From contig NZ_CAKTTZ010000007.1 of NCBI RefSeq assembly GCF_934617235.1, forward strand, positions 1 to 64,000: a DNA stretch of 64,000 nt, in the 5' to 3' direction. This DNA comes from an uncultured Ellagibacter sp. (GTDB taxonomy: Bacteria > Actinomycetota > Coriobacteriia > Coriobacteriales > Eggerthellaceae). The notes below the pieces were generated by a model. That model did no database searches, was not told the origin of the DNA, and saw only the letters and a list, made by a program, of their open reading frames with translations. The position numbers were made by a program, and so were the translations under genes. This document shows, piece by piece, positions 34,309-43,808 of the stretch. How positions within the stretch are numbered: the stretch's first letter is position 1; each line of letters begins with the position of its first letter.

Positions 34309-36549
34309 CTATTCCGCTGCTTTGAGCAGTCGCACGGCGAAATGGGCATCGGGCGAGCCCGGTTTGAGCGCCGGGTTGAAGCACGGGGCACCGCCGATCG
34401 GGGCGAGCTCGAACGAAGCGCCTTCATCGCTTGCAAGGAACGCTTTCACGACATCGATGTTCTCGGCGCGCGTGATGGTGCACGTGGAGAAGACGATGTA
34501 GCCGCCCGGGGTGACATGCGAGGAAGCGGACTTCAGAAGCTCCAAGCCGGTCTTGGCGAACTCGTCGATCTTCTCGGGGTTTAAGCGCCAACGGATTTCC
34601 GGATGACGGCGCAGCGTTCCGAGCCCCGAGCAGGGGGCATCGATGAAGACCACATTAAACGCGCGATCCCCGATGACATCGTTTAGTTCCGTCGCGTCAC
34701 CGGTAATCGACTCGGAGACGTGAACGCCGTATTCCTCGGCGCGCTCGGAAGTGATGTTCGTTTTGAACTCAAGGTTGTCCACCGTTACGTACTCGTCGAT
34801 CTGCGATCCGAAACGGCGCTGGGCGTCGCTTTGGATGAGGACCGTCTTCGTACCGCGTCCCGCGCCGATTTCGAGCAACGATGCGGGCTTCTCTTCAGGA
34901 AGCACCAAACGCGCAATCTGCTGGGAAGACGCGTCGGAGACAAGCAGCTGCCCGGTCTGGATCATATGGCGAACGCGCCCGTCGAAGAGCACGCGTCCCT
35001 CGGAGAGGCAGTAGCAACCGGGGATGTCCTCGCCATTGACCGATACGGCAACAGGCTCGCCGTGCGCAGCCTCGATCGTCTCGACGACCTCGGATTCGTT
35101 CGCCTTCGCCGCATTGATCGCGATGAAGAGGGGTGCCGGCTCGTTCGAACCCGCGAGGTAGTCGCGCGTAGCCTCGGGGCCCAAATCGAGCAGCGCGCGT
35201 TTCGCAAGCCACTCGGGGAAGGCATGGAGACGAGCGAACGCCTCGATATCGGTACGCGGATCGCCGAAGGGGAACTTATGCGCCTTGTCGGCAATGCGGC
35301 GCAGCACGGCGTTGGCCAGGCCAGACGCCTTCGGCGCGATCGTCTTCACCAGCTCGACGCCTTGGCTGACCGCAGCGTGAGGCTCCTTCTTGAGGAAGAT
35401 GATCTCGTACGTTGAGATGCGCAGCGCGTCGCGTACGTCATCGTTGATGTCGCTTATGCGGTCGAGGCAACGGTTGATGACATCGTCAAGCGTGCCATAT
35501 GAGCTCACCACGCCGAGCGTGAGGCGCGTTGCAAAGGCGCGGTCCTCGCGCGACATGCGGGAGGAGTCGATGTACTTATGGATAAGCTCCTGTGCGAACG
35601 CGTCACGCTCGCGAACAATGGAAGTCACGCGAAGGGCAGCCTGGCGTGCAGGGGAAGCGCTGCGTTCGCCTTCCTTGTGGACGACGCCGCTCGTACGGGG
35701 CTTGTCGCCGAAGGAGTGCTTCGCGCCGCGGCGCTCTCTGCCCTTGGGACGATTGCGGTACTTGAGCTCGCCGTCCTCGTCGAGTTCGAGCTCTCCGCGA
35801 TAGACGTTAGCCTCCTGCTCGCGACCCTCGGCGAGAGCCGCATTCTGCTCGTTGGGACGCCACGGCCCACGGCGCTCGAAGCCGCGGCGATCGCCTGCGT
35901 CTTTACGGGAGAAGTCGTGATCGTCTGCACGATCTTTCTTGAAGGGTGCGTCACCTTGAGGCGCACGGTCGAAATCGCGATTGCCAGCGTCGTGCTTCTC
36001 GTAAGGTTTGCGCTCGCCGCGCGCGCCATCCCGTTTGTCGAAGGGCTTGCGCTCGCCGTCGCGCTTGTCGTAGGGTTTACGTTCCCCATCACGCTTAGCG
36101 AAAGGCTTGCGACCGTCGCGGTCACCATCACGCTTATCGTAGGGCTTGCGCTCGCCATCGCGCTTGCCGTAGGGTTTGCGGTCGTTGTCGCGAGACCCAT
36201 AGGACTTGCGACCAGCATCTCCCTGCTTCGAGAAGGACTTGCCGCCCGAACGATGATCGCCATCGCGCCTGCCATAGGGCTTGCGGTCGTTTGAGCGCTC
36301 GTTGTCAAACGGTTTGCGGGAGCGGTGTTCCCCATCACGGGAAGAGCTGCCACCGCGGGAATCGCGCTTGCCATAGCTGCCCTTGCGGTCGTTGTCGCGT
36401 GATCCGCCGTAAGAGCCTTTGCGGTCTCCTCGTCCCTTCGAGCCATACGAGCCCGAATTCGAACGCCCGCGATGATCGCCCGAGCCGTTGCGTTGGCCGC
36501 CGCGGCCGCCGCGATGTTCTCCGTTATGCTGGTTGTTGCCATCAGGCAT
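34309..36549 (-). CDS. rsmB: 16S rRNA m5C methyltransferase RsmB with long repetitive N-terminal extension
   Basis: Methylates cytosine 967 of 16S rRNA (E. coli numbering). 746 residues from MPDGNNQHN (ATG overlapping the fmt stop). The last ~450 residues are ordinary RsmB: a NusB-like domain (~300-435), then the methyltransferase with SAM motif LLEIGAGRGTKTV and the two catalytic Cys in DAPCSGLGTLRRHPEIRW and STCTI. The first ~300 residues are highly charged, G/S/R-rich and then built of degenerate 9-10-residue units such as KRDGERKPYD. They should be disordered and RNA-binding-like. The start could also be one of two ATGs slightly upstream. Third gene of def-fmt-rsmB. Confidence 0.9.
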   Translation of the reverse strand: MPDGNNQHNGEHRGGRGGQRNGSGDHRGRSNSGSYGSKGRGDRKGSYGGSRDNDRKGSYGKRDSRGGSSSRDGEHRSRKPFDNERSNDRKPYGRRDGDHRSGGKSFSKQGDAGRKSYGSRDNDRKPYGKRDGERKPYDKRDGDRDGRKPFAKRDGERKPYDKRDGERKPFDKRDGARGERKPYEKHDAGNRDFDRAPQGDAPFKKDRADDHDFSRKDAGDRRGFERRGPWRPNEQNAALAEGREQEANVYRGELELDEDGELKYRNRPKGRERRGAKHSFGDKPRTSGVVHKEGERSASPARQAALRVTSIVRERDAFAQELIHKYIDSSRMSREDRAFATRLTLGVVSSYGTLDDVINRCLDRISDINDDVRDALRISTYEIIFLKKEPHAAVSQGVELVKTIAPKASGLANAVLRRIADKAHKFPFGDPRTDIEAFARLHAFPEWLAKRALLDLGPEATRDYLAGSNEPAPLFIAINAAKANESEVVETIEAAHGEPVAVSVNGEDIPGCYCLSEGRVLFDGRVRHMIQTGQLLVSDASSQQIARLVLPEEKPASLLEIGAGRGTKTVLIQSDAQRRFGSQIDEYVTVDNLEFKTNITSERAEEYGVHVSESITGDATELNDVIGDRAFNVVFIDAPCSGLGTLRRHPEIRWRLNPEKIDEFAKTGLELLKSASSHVTPGGYIVFSTCTITRAENIDVVKAFLASDEGASFELAPIGGAPCFNPALKPGSPDAHFAVRLLKAAE

Positions 36550-37501
36550 GGTAAGCCGTCCATTCTCCATCGTGCCCATGAAGCGCCGAAGCGCCAGCCG
36601 CGAAGGCCTGAGCATCCATTTCTTTCTTTCCGTCCGGTTTTAAGCGGAAGATCTCGAGCGCTCCGTCGGCGCACCCAAGCAAAAGCCGCTTCGACGCATA
36701 GCGCACCCGACCGGCGCCGAGCCCACTTGCAGCCGCTTTTCCGTGTTCGTCATAGTCGGCACGGCACGCGTCGAGGATGGTTGCGCCCTTGCCGAGCAAA
36801 AGGCACTTACTCGGATGGCCCGCACTCGATGCACGCACGCGTCGCGCAAGCAGATCGACACCGAGCGCAGGATTCAAATCGAGCTCGCCCTTCTCGATCT
36901 TGTGAGCATAGATCGCATCGGATTCCTTCTGAACGACCCATCTCTCTTGCCCGCGCACGATCTGCATGATCGCCGTCAAAAGCGCATGCGACCCCAAGTT
37001 TGCGAGCTCGTCGGCAAGCACGGGAAGGGATTTCTCCCCCACATTGAGCGTGCGGCATACGCAGAAGGGGCCGGTGTCGAGGCCCTCCTCCATCCGCATG
37101 ATGCACACGCCCGTCTCTTCGTCATCTGCGAGAATGGCGTGCTCGATAGGAGCCGCGCCTCTCCAGCGCGGCAGAAGCGACGCATGCACGTTCAAACAGT
37201 GGTACGTGGGGCATTCAAGCACTTCCGCGGGAAGGATCATTCCATACGCCGCAACGACGATGAAGTCGGGCCGATAACGCTCGAGCGTGGCGATGACCTC
37301 GGGGTCTTTGAAGGTCGTCGGCTGCTCGACGGGAATACCCAGCTGCATGGCGGTTTCTTTAACCGGAGACGCAACGAGCTTCTTACCGCGACCGCGAACC
37401 GCATCGGGGCGCGTGTAAGCCGCGACGACGTTATAGTGTTGGGAGAGATCCTCAAGGATGGTTGCCGCCAGATTCGGCGTACCCATGAAGACGATTCGCA
37501 T
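36542..37501 (-). CDS. fmt: Methionyl-tRNA formyltransferase
   Basis: Formylates initiator Met-tRNA using 10-formyl-tetrahydrofolate. 319 residues, the normal length. N-terminal start MRIVFMGTPNLAATILEDL, and the catalytic segment CLNVHASLLPRWRGAAPIEH near residue 108 with Asn/His and the SLLPRWRG loop, followed by GVCIMRMEEGLDTGP. The start directly follows the def stop (TGAATG), and its end overlaps rsmB by 8 nt. Confidence 0.96.
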   Translation of the reverse strand: MRIVFMGTPNLAATILEDLSQHYNVVAAYTRPDAVRGRGKKLVASPVKETAMQLGIPVEQPTTFKDPEVIATLERYRPDFIVVAAYGMILPAEVLECPTYHCLNVHASLLPRWRGAAPIEHAILADDEETGVCIMRMEEGLDTGPFCVCRTLNVGEKSLPVLADELANLGSHALLTAIMQIVRGQERWVVQKESDAIYAHKIEKGELDLNPALGVDLLARRVRASSAGHPSKCLLLGKGATILDACRADYDEHGKAAASGLGAGRVRYASKRLLLGCADGALEIFRLKPDGKKEMDAQAFAAGASALHGHDGEWTAYHA

Positions 37502-38035
37502 TCAATCCACCTCGATAGAGGTGTCGCCGGGCTTAGCGCCCTTCTTGCGCGCCTCATCGTATGCCTCGAGAGCGCGGATGCGCGTTAAGGGGTCGCACGA
37601 CTCGAAAAGGGTGCGCCCGTTCAGGTGGTCGATCTCATGCTGTAAGCAACGCCCGAGAAGACCGTCGCCCTCGATTTCCCACAGCTCTCCGTCGAGGTCG
37701 TAATAGCGAACGCGAGCCCAGGGCTTACGCGAAACGGGAACAGTGATGCCAGGGCAGGAAAGGCAGCCTTCGCCTTGAGTTTCGGGATCGCCTTTAAGCT
37801 CCATGATCTCAGGGTTGACCAAAACGATGGGATTTTGCTCCTCCGAATCGTCAACATCGATGACGACCAGGCGCTTTGTCACGCCGACTTGGGGAGCTGC
37901 AATGCCACAGCCGTTGTTGTTGTACATCGCTCGGGCCATCTGCTTGGCGAGCTTTTTCAGGCTACGATCGCCCGGCGTGCACGGCTCGCACACCTGACGA
38001 AGAAGCGGGTCGGGGGCAATAACGATACTGACCAC
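37502..38035 (-). CDS. def: Peptide deformylase
   Basis: Removes the formyl group from nascent proteins, the partner of Fmt. The three metal-site motifs are GCGIAAPQVG (motif 1), EGCLSCPG (motif 2, Cys ligand) and QHEIDHLNG (motif 3, two His and catalytic Glu). The start is GTG 38035 (product MVSIVIAPDP, 177 residues), with AAAGGA about 10 nt upstream; the longer open frame upstream is not protein-like. A plus-strand terminator-shaped hairpin lies just before it. Confidence 0.92.
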   Translation of the reverse strand: MVSIVIAPDPLLRQVCEPCTPGDRSLKKLAKQMARAMYNNNGCGIAAPQVGVTKRLVVIDVDDSEEQNPIVLVNPEIMELKGDPETQGEGCLSCPGITVPVSRKPWARVRYYDLDGELWEIEGDGLLGRCLQHEIDHLNGRTLFESCDPLTRIRALEAYDEARKKGAKPGDTSIEVD

Positions 38036-38064
38036 TGGCAACACGTCCTTTATTCGATTGACAC

Positions 38065-38097
38065 ACGGGCGCGCGATAACCGCGCGCCCGTCTTTTT
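38065..38097 (+). terminator. Terminator-shaped hairpin oriented on the plus strand, before def
   Basis: ACGGGCGCGCG and CGCGCGCCCGT form an 11-bp GC stem followed on the plus strand by TCTTTTTC. No plus-strand gene ends nearby, so it would stop antisense transcription coming from def/fmt, or serve the minus strand as a U-less barrier between the stomatin gene and def. Confidence 0.6.
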
Positions 38098-38208
38098 CGC
38101 TTGCGCAATTGTGGCAAGCCCAACCGCCCCTGTCCACCCAAAAAGCCAGGTTGAACGGGAAACGAACACAATTAAGCGGAATTGGGCCCACCTTTTGGGA
38201 AAAGGCCC

Positions 38209-39171
38209 CTAAGCGTTCGGCGTCTCGCTTTGCTTCGGAGCGTTAGGGTCGTCGGTCACGATTTCCTTGATCGACGCCGCAAGCCCGGCGATGCCCTGGA
38301 TATCGGAGGGGATGATAAGCTTCGTGGCTCGACCGTTCGCAACGCACTTCAGCGCCTCGTAAGCCTGGAGGGTCAAAACGGCGTTGTCGGCGCCCGCCTC
38401 GCGCACCATCGCGATGCCTTCTGCGGTTGCGCGCTGAACGTTGCGGATAGCCTCGGCTTCACCTTCTGCTTCGCGGATCTGCTTTTCCTTTTCAGCTTCT
38501 GCAGCAAGGATGATGGCCTGCTTCTCAGCTTCAGCAGAAAGGATCTGCGCCTGCTTCTCGCCTTCAGCAACCGTGATGGCACTCTGCTTCTGGCCCTCTG
38601 CCAAAAGCACCGCTTCGCGCTTCTCTCGCTCAGCCTTCATCTGCTTCTCCATCGCCTGCTGAATGGCTGCAGGCGGCGTGATGTTTTTCACCTCGACGCG
38701 GTTGACCTTGATGCCCCAAGCATCCGTCGCCTCGTCGAGAATGGAACGCATCTTCGCATTGATGGTATCGCGAGAAACGAGCGTCGTGTCGAGGTCGAGC
38801 TCGCCGATGATGTTGCGGATCGTGGTCGCCGAGAGATTCTCGATTGCGACGATGGGATTCTCAACGCCGTAGCAAAAGAGCTTCGGATCGAGAATCTTGA
38901 AGAAGACGACCGTGTCGATTGAGATGGTGACGTTGTCCTTCGTGATGACGGGCTGGGGCGGGAAATCGAAAACCTGCTCTTTCAGGGAGATTCCCATGCG
39001 CACACGGTCGATGAAGGGAACCTTGATGTGCAGGCCGTTGTTCCAAGTGGTGAGATACGATCCCAGACGCTCGACGATGGCGGCTTCAGCCTGCGGAACG
39101 ATCTTCACGCAGGTGACGGCCAAGACCACCACAATCACAACGAGAACGATGAGGAAGGTGAGCAGTGGCAT
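38209..39171 (-). CDS. SPFH/stomatin-like membrane protein
   Basis: 320 residues. An N-terminal TM helix (~3-22, LLTFLIVLVVIVVVLAVTC) is followed by the SPFH/band-7 domain (~25-190; VPQAEAAIVERLGSY, NVTISIDTVVFFKI, VEVKNITPPAAIQQAMEKQM). A long Ala/Glu/Lys coiled coil comes next (AEGEKQAQILSAEAEKQA), then an unstructured tail. It resembles QmcA-type stomatins, which scaffold membrane microdomains and proteases. The NfeD gene 26 nt upstream is its usual partner. Confidence 0.92.
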   Translation of the reverse strand: MPLLTFLIVLVVIVVVLAVTCVKIVPQAEAAIVERLGSYLTTWNNGLHIKVPFIDRVRMGISLKEQVFDFPPQPVITKDNVTISIDTVVFFKILDPKLFCYGVENPIVAIENLSATTIRNIIGELDLDTTLVSRDTINAKMRSILDEATDAWGIKVNRVEVKNITPPAAIQQAMEKQMKAEREKREAVLLAEGQKQSAITVAEGEKQAQILSAEAEKQAIILAAEAEKEKQIREAEGEAEAIRNVQRATAEGIAMVREAGADNAVLTLQAYEALKCVANGRATKLIIPSDIQGIAGLAASIKEIVTDDPNAPKQSETPNA

Positions 39172-39197
39172 AGCGATTCCTTTCGATAGCGGATGAT

Positions 39198-39635
39198 TTA
39201 CGCTTGCGGTTCACACGGTCGTACGATGAGCTTGATGGATTCTTGGGCAACAACCTCGACGCGTGTGCCCTCGGGAAGAACTTCGCCTGTTGCCGAGCGC
39301 GCCGACCACGTCATATGGTTGGAAAGCTCGATCCTGCCGGTAAGCCCATCGTTGTCGATCACTTCGCACACGACTCCCCTCTCGCCGAGAAGCGATGGTT
39401 CCGCCGAATGGCCGCGATTACGGTATTTCACGAAAACGGGGCGCAGGAGAACAAGGCAGAGCACCGACACCACAAGGAACAACACGATCTGCACGACGAA
39501 GCTCGCGCCGAGTAGATCGGCGACGAAGGCCACAAGAGCGCCCACGACAAACCACATCGTGATGAGGCCGAACGAAAACGCCTCGATGACTGCCATGACG
39601 CCGGCGACCACGAGCCAGAGAACAACATGCGACAT
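39198..39635 (-). CDS. NfeD-family membrane protein
   Basis: 145-residue short NfeD without the N-terminal ClpP-like protease domain. Three to four TM helices (residues 4-~65) are followed by an OB-fold domain (~80-142; GERGVVCEVIDNDGLTGRIEL, shown partly). These proteins work with stomatins in membrane quality control. It lies in a two-gene operon with the stomatin gene. ATG behind AAGGAGGTGCACC. Confidence 0.9.
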   Translation of the reverse strand: MSHVVLWLVVAGVMAVIEAFSFGLITMWFVVGALVAFVADLLGASFVVQIVLFLVVSVLCLVLLRPVFVKYRNRGHSAEPSLLGERGVVCEVIDNDGLTGRIELSNHMTWSARSATGEVLPEGTRVEVVAQESIKLIVRPCEPQA

Positions 39636-39728
39636 TGGTGCACCTCCTTATTCACAGACATAGTAAGTATATCAGAGCACCTATACTATTCTGCGGGGCA
39701 CACATAACACTTTACAAGGGTTTGCAAA

Positions 39729-41615
39729 CTACAGACGGCCCTCATGCGCGACGGACTTGTGGGCGCGGCGCTTCTCGAGCAGCTCCTTTTGCAGTGCCGT
39801 CGTCGCTTGGAAGAGAAAGTCGTATTCCTCGGTTCCCGCAAGCGATTCGTTGGCAAGCTGCGCTCGAAGCTCTTCAATCGCGTCTTCGGCATCGCCTATG
39901 GCAAGCTCTTCGGTGAGAAAGCGTGCAACGTCTTCGGGAGATGCCGTCTCGGTAGAGCTTCCCCCCGCGGTGAGCACGCGCCCCGCACGGGCATCGGCGG
40001 CACTTGCGTTCGAGACGATGGCCGCAGCACTTGCCGTCGGGTCGGACGCAAGCGTGTCGAGGATGCTTGTCGCAAGCGTAGCATGCAGCGGGTCGTGCCA
40101 TTGGGTTTGCGCGAGCGCATCGGCGTGCGTCAGCGCGACGAGCGGATACTGCGAGAGAACGCTTAGAAGCTCGCGTTCGAGCCGCAAACGGTTGAGCTCG
40201 GTCTTGGAAATCGCTCGTCGTGTCGGAACCTCGACAGGAACGGGGCCGCGCGCTTCGGAAGTCTCGCCAGCATCGCCGAAGCGGGCGGGCGGCTCGAGCT
40301 TTGCAAGCGCTTCGAGCACATCTTCCTCGCGGGCACGCGTTCGGCCTGCAATCTGGATGGCATAGTCTTTGGCGAGAAGCGAATCCTTGATCGGAGCGAG
40401 CACCGAAAGCGCCGAGGCAAGCGCTGCCGAGCGGCCCTCGGCGCTCGAGAGGTCATGCGCGGCGAGACGGCGATCGATGCCGTACTTCAAAAGGGGCTGC
40501 GCGTGCTCGATGAGCTCCTCAAGCTCGGCGCCACCGTGAGATCCCATGAACTCTGCGGGGTCAAGGTTGTCGGGCAGCGTGACGGCGCACAGTTCGATCC
40601 GAGTCTTGCCCGCTTCGGGCGTCATCGAGGAGTCAATGAATTCAAGCGCTCGATCGGCCGCCTTTTGACCTGCGGCGTCACCGTCGAAAAGATAGACGAT
40701 CTTCTTCTGCGCATGACGCGCGAGGATGCGGATATGGCGCATAGTAAGCGCCGTGCCGAGCGTGGCGACCGCGTTTCGCACGCCCCCTTCATGAAGGGCG
40801 ATCACGTCGGTGTAGCCTTCGCATACGATGGCGACGCCGCTCGAAGCCATGGAGACCTTCGCCTTGTCGAGCCCGTAGAGCACCTGCGACTTATGAAACA
40901 GCGGCGTTTCCTGAGAATTGAGGTACTTCGGCTCTCCCGTCCCGATGACGCGGCCGCCGAAGGCGATACAGTCGCCCGACACATCGTTTATGGGGAACAT
41001 GACGCGGTTGTAGAAGCGGTCGCGCAGCTTGCCCTGGGAATCACGGCTGCAGACGTTCGCCTCGACCATTTCGTCGGCCTTAAAGCCCTTCGAGGAAAGA
41101 TGGCGGGTAAGCGCACCTCTGCCAGGGGCGAACCCGAGGTTCCAATCGTTTGGAACCTTACCGCCAAGCCCACGCCCTGAGAGATACTCGCGCGCCGCCG
41201 CCGCATCAGGCGAGGTCGAACGCATCAGTTGCAGATGATAGAATTCCGCAGTTGCCTTGCAGATATCCTTCAGGCGGGCCTTCTTACTTGCGGGCGCTGC
41301 AGGTTTCCCACCCACCTCGACGATATCGATATGCGCGCGTTCGGCAAGCCTGTGGACCGCTTCAGGAAAAGAGAGGTCTTCCGCCTTCATGATGAACGCG
41401 AACACATCGCCGCCCTCACCGCAACCGAAGCAGTGCCACAGCTGCAGTGCTGGATCGATCTTGCAAGAAGGCGATTTCTCGTTGTGAAAGGGACAGCAGC
41501 ACCAAAAGTCGCGACCGCGCTGTTTCACGGGAACGCGCTCGCTGAACACGGCGACGATGTCGCTCGCATCGCGAACTTTCTGGATGTCCTCGTCGGTTAT
41601 GCGGCCGCCAGGCAT
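39729..41615 (-). CDS. dnaG: DNA primase
   Basis: Makes RNA primers for replication. 628 residues in the usual order. The N-terminal CHC2 zinc domain has CCPFHNEKSP and WHCFGCGEGGD. The TOPRIM core (~255-345) has IVCEGYTDVIAL with the catalytic Glu and YLFDGDAAGQKAADRAL with the metal-binding Asp. The helical C-terminal DnaB-binding region is Ala-rich and divergent. Upstream (12 nt) is an unknown membrane protein gene; rpoD, often next to dnaG, is not here. Confidence 0.95.
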   Translation of the reverse strand: MPGGRITDEDIQKVRDASDIVAVFSERVPVKQRGRDFWCCCPFHNEKSPSCKIDPALQLWHCFGCGEGGDVFAFIMKAEDLSFPEAVHRLAERAHIDIVEVGGKPAAPASKKARLKDICKATAEFYHLQLMRSTSPDAAAAREYLSGRGLGGKVPNDWNLGFAPGRGALTRHLSSKGFKADEMVEANVCSRDSQGKLRDRFYNRVMFPINDVSGDCIAFGGRVIGTGEPKYLNSQETPLFHKSQVLYGLDKAKVSMASSGVAIVCEGYTDVIALHEGGVRNAVATLGTALTMRHIRILARHAQKKIVYLFDGDAAGQKAADRALEFIDSSMTPEAGKTRIELCAVTLPDNLDPAEFMGSHGGAELEELIEHAQPLLKYGIDRRLAAHDLSSAEGRSAALASALSVLAPIKDSLLAKDYAIQIAGRTRAREEDVLEALAKLEPPARFGDAGETSEARGPVPVEVPTRRAISKTELNRLRLERELLSVLSQYPLVALTHADALAQTQWHDPLHATLATSILDTLASDPTASAAAIVSNASAADARAGRVLTAGGSSTETASPEDVARFLTEELAIGDAEDAIEELRAQLANESLAGTEEYDFLFQATTALQKELLEKRRAHKSVAHEGRL

Positions 41616-41627
41616 AGGGCGTGCCGC

Positions 41628-42359
41628 CTACTCGTCCGCTTTAGGCGACGACACAGACTCTGATGGGTCCGCCGCTGCCGCCGATGCGGGTTTGTTGCGC
41701 TTTTCGAGACGTTTTGCCTGCTCCCTTACGTGTTCGGGGACTTCCCATTGCTTATCCTGCAAATCGAGCAGAAGCTTCGCAGCGGTCGTGCGCTGCGAAA
41801 GGCGCACGCAGCCGACAGTCTCGTCGGAAAACTCGCGGGCGAAGGTGACGCGCGCCGGGAGAATCGCCGCGCCGACGGATGCGCCCACAGCTCCAAAGAC
41901 GGCCGTGAACGCATTCACCTCGGCAGTGGAAACCGACACATAGGCGCGCGTGATAAGAATGAGGACGGAGCAGGCGATGGCGAGCCCCACCACCACGTAG
42001 CAGAATGCGCGGCCAGCGTCGTTTTTACCGCACACGAGAGTCGCGATGACAAGCGATGCGAGAAGCGAAACCACGGTAAGCACGTTGCCATAAGAAACGA
42101 TGGGTCCGAACATGGTCAGAGCAGCGCAGATGAAAGCGATGACGACACACGGGAGGAGCACCTTCTTCGCGATTTCGCCACGCTCGAACTCCTTTTCCGC
42201 AGAAAGGATGCGCGTGCGGACAACCTTGCCGTGAGGCCAGCGAAACGACCCGGCGGGATGCTCACGGCCGATGCCGGAGAGCTCGTCGACCTTAGACGAC
42301 AATACTCCGAACAGGCCGATCGCAACAATGACGATCAAGATGATCAAAACCCACGGCAT
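41628..42359 (-). CDS. Membrane protein of unknown function
   Basis: 243 residues from MPWVLIILIVIVAIG (ATG 42359); longer in-frame starts lack hydrophobic or coding character. One TM at the N terminus, a ~45-residue soluble loop, then four TM helices (~70-165; VLLPCVVIAFICAALTMF, LTVVSLLASLVIATLV, FCYVVVGLAIACSVLILI) and a charged cytoplasmic tail (REQAKRLEKRNKPA). It is not recognised as a known family. It sits just upstream of dnaG. Confidence 0.7.
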   Translation of the reverse strand: MPWVLIILIVIVAIGLFGVLSSKVDELSGIGREHPAGSFRWPHGKVVRTRILSAEKEFERGEIAKKVLLPCVVIAFICAALTMFGPIVSYGNVLTVVSLLASLVIATLVCGKNDAGRAFCYVVVGLAIACSVLILITRAYVSVSTAEVNAFTAVFGAVGASVGAAILPARVTFAREFSDETVGCVRLSQRTTAAKLLLDLQDKQWEVPEHVREQAKRLEKRNKPASAAAADPSESVSSPKADE

Positions 42360-42471
42360 GGACGATTCCCTTCGCGCGATGACGATGCTTTTTGCAATGG
42401 CCCTTATGGTAGCACGACCGATTGGCGCCCGCCCCGCGAGCTCGGGCAAATGCGCAGTGCGCCTATAACCT

Positions 42472-42501
42472 TGCCCGAAGAGCGCAAGCCACTGCTACAA
42501 T
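42472..42501 (+). promoter_or_regulatory. Candidate dgt promoter
   Basis: TTGCCC and TACAAT (42496-42501) separated by 19 nt, about 78 nt before the dgt ATG. The spacing is slightly long and the -35 box is partial. Confidence 0.4.
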
Positions 42502-42578
42502 GGCGGCACACGAAGAAGGCGCGACATCGCATGCATCAAAGCCGCGATGTTTCGCTTGCGGCGAGAAGGAAGGCGAGC

Positions 42579-43808
42579 ATGCCGAAAGAAACCATTCCCT
42601 ATCTTTCGATTGACGCGGAAATCGAGGCGAGCATTCTTGCCGACCGTGCTGCCGGGCGAGAGAATCCCTATCGGTTTCGCGACGAGGACGTGGTGCGACG
42701 CGAAGCGAACCCGCATGATGTCGCGACAATTGCACGACCGGCATTCGCCCGCGATATCGAGAAGATCGTGAACGTGCCCGCCTATAACCGTTACGCGGGA
42801 AAGACGCAGGTATTCTCGTTTGTCGAGAACGACGACATCTGCCGCCGCGGCCTGCATGTGCAGCTGGTGAGCCGCGTTGCGAGGGGCATCGGGCGGCTCC
42901 TCGGGCTGAACTGCGATCTGATCGAGTCCATAGCGCTTGGACACGACCTGGGGCACACGCCGTTCGGACATGCGGGAGAGCGGTTCTTGTCGAGCTGCTA
43001 CCATGAGCGCACCGGCCGCTACTTCAACCATAACGTCCATTCGGTTCGCGTGCTCGACCAGCTCTATCGCCGCAATGTGAGCCTGCAGACGCTCGACGGC
43101 GTGCTCTGCCACAACGGCGAATTCGCCCAGCAGGAACTCAAGCGCGGGCACGTTACCACCTTCGATGAGCTCGACGCGCTCGTCGAGGACTGCACGGCCA
43201 ATGAGAAAGCCATCGCCACACTGCGCCCCTCAACACTCGAGGGTTGCGTCGTGCGCGTAGCGGACATGATCGCCTACGTCGGCAAAGACCGTCAGGATGC
43301 TATGGATATGGGCGCGCTCTCCTCGCTCGATGCATTCGAGTCGACGGTGATGGGCAAGGCGAACGCGCAGATCATCAACAACCTTACGGCCGATATCGTG
43401 AACGAGAGTTACGGCACGGACCGCATCGCCATGAGCGAGGCCATGTTCGAGGACCTCAAGCGGGCGAAGCGCCAAAACTACGAGCTCATCTATAACAAGG
43501 AAGGCCTTGCCGCAAGTGACGGGATCACCGTCGGGCAGATGTTCGAGGAAGTCTACGAGAAACTGCTCGGCGACCTTATGGCAGACCGCGAGGAGTCGGC
43601 CATATTCAGGCACCATATCGATTATCTCGCGAGGAAATCGCGCTCCATCACGCGCGAGCGCTACGTGGACGCAACGGAGCCGAACCAGATTGTGGTCGAC
43701 TACATCGCCTCGATGACGGACAGCTACTTCATGGCGCTCTACGCTCACCTGTTCCCGGAACGCGCGAACCAGGTTCAACTGCGAGGCTATTGCGCCGATT
43801 TGCGCTAA
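42579..43808 (+). CDS. dgt: dGTP triphosphohydrolase-like HD protein
   Basis: 409 residues from MPKETIPYL (ATG behind GAAGGAAGGCGAGC); the longer open frame upstream is antisense to another gene and rejected. The HD phosphohydrolase core is HVQLVSRVARGIGRLLGLN followed by ESIALGHDLGHTPFGHAGE, with the HD metal pair. Members hydrolyse dGTP or other dNTPs to deoxynucleoside and triphosphate. Its stop overlaps the stop of the convergent rnhA (shared CTAA). It is one of the few plus-strand genes here. Confidence 0.9.
   Translation: MPKETIPYLSIDAEIEASILADRAAGRENPYRFRDEDVVRREANPHDVATIARPAFARDIEKIVNVPAYNRYAGKTQVFSFVENDDICRRGLHVQLVSRVARGIGRLLGLNCDLIESIALGHDLGHTPFGHAGERFLSSCYHERTGRYFNHNVHSVRVLDQLYRRNVSLQTLDGVLCHNGEFAQQELKRGHVTTFDELDALVEDCTANEKAIATLRPSTLEGCVVRVADMIAYVGKDRQDAMDMGALSSLDAFESTVMGKANAQIINNLTADIVNESYGTDRIAMSEAMFEDLKRAKRQNYELIYNKEGLAASDGITVGQMFEEVYEKLLGDLMADREESAIFRHHIDYLARKSRSITRERYVDATEPNQIVVDYIASMTDSYFMALYAHLFPERANQVQLRGYCADLR

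Noticed and set aside
35578..36294. Plus-strand frame encoding a very hydrophobic 238-residue protein with repeats
   Set aside because: It is the antisense of the charged repeat region of rsmB; hydrophobicity arises mechanically from complementing Arg/Asp/Lys codons.
35990..36450. Short tandem DNA repeats that look like a CRISPR or minisatellite
   Set aside because: Unit length and sequence vary with codons, they stay in frame with rsmB, and there are no unique spacers between constant repeats.
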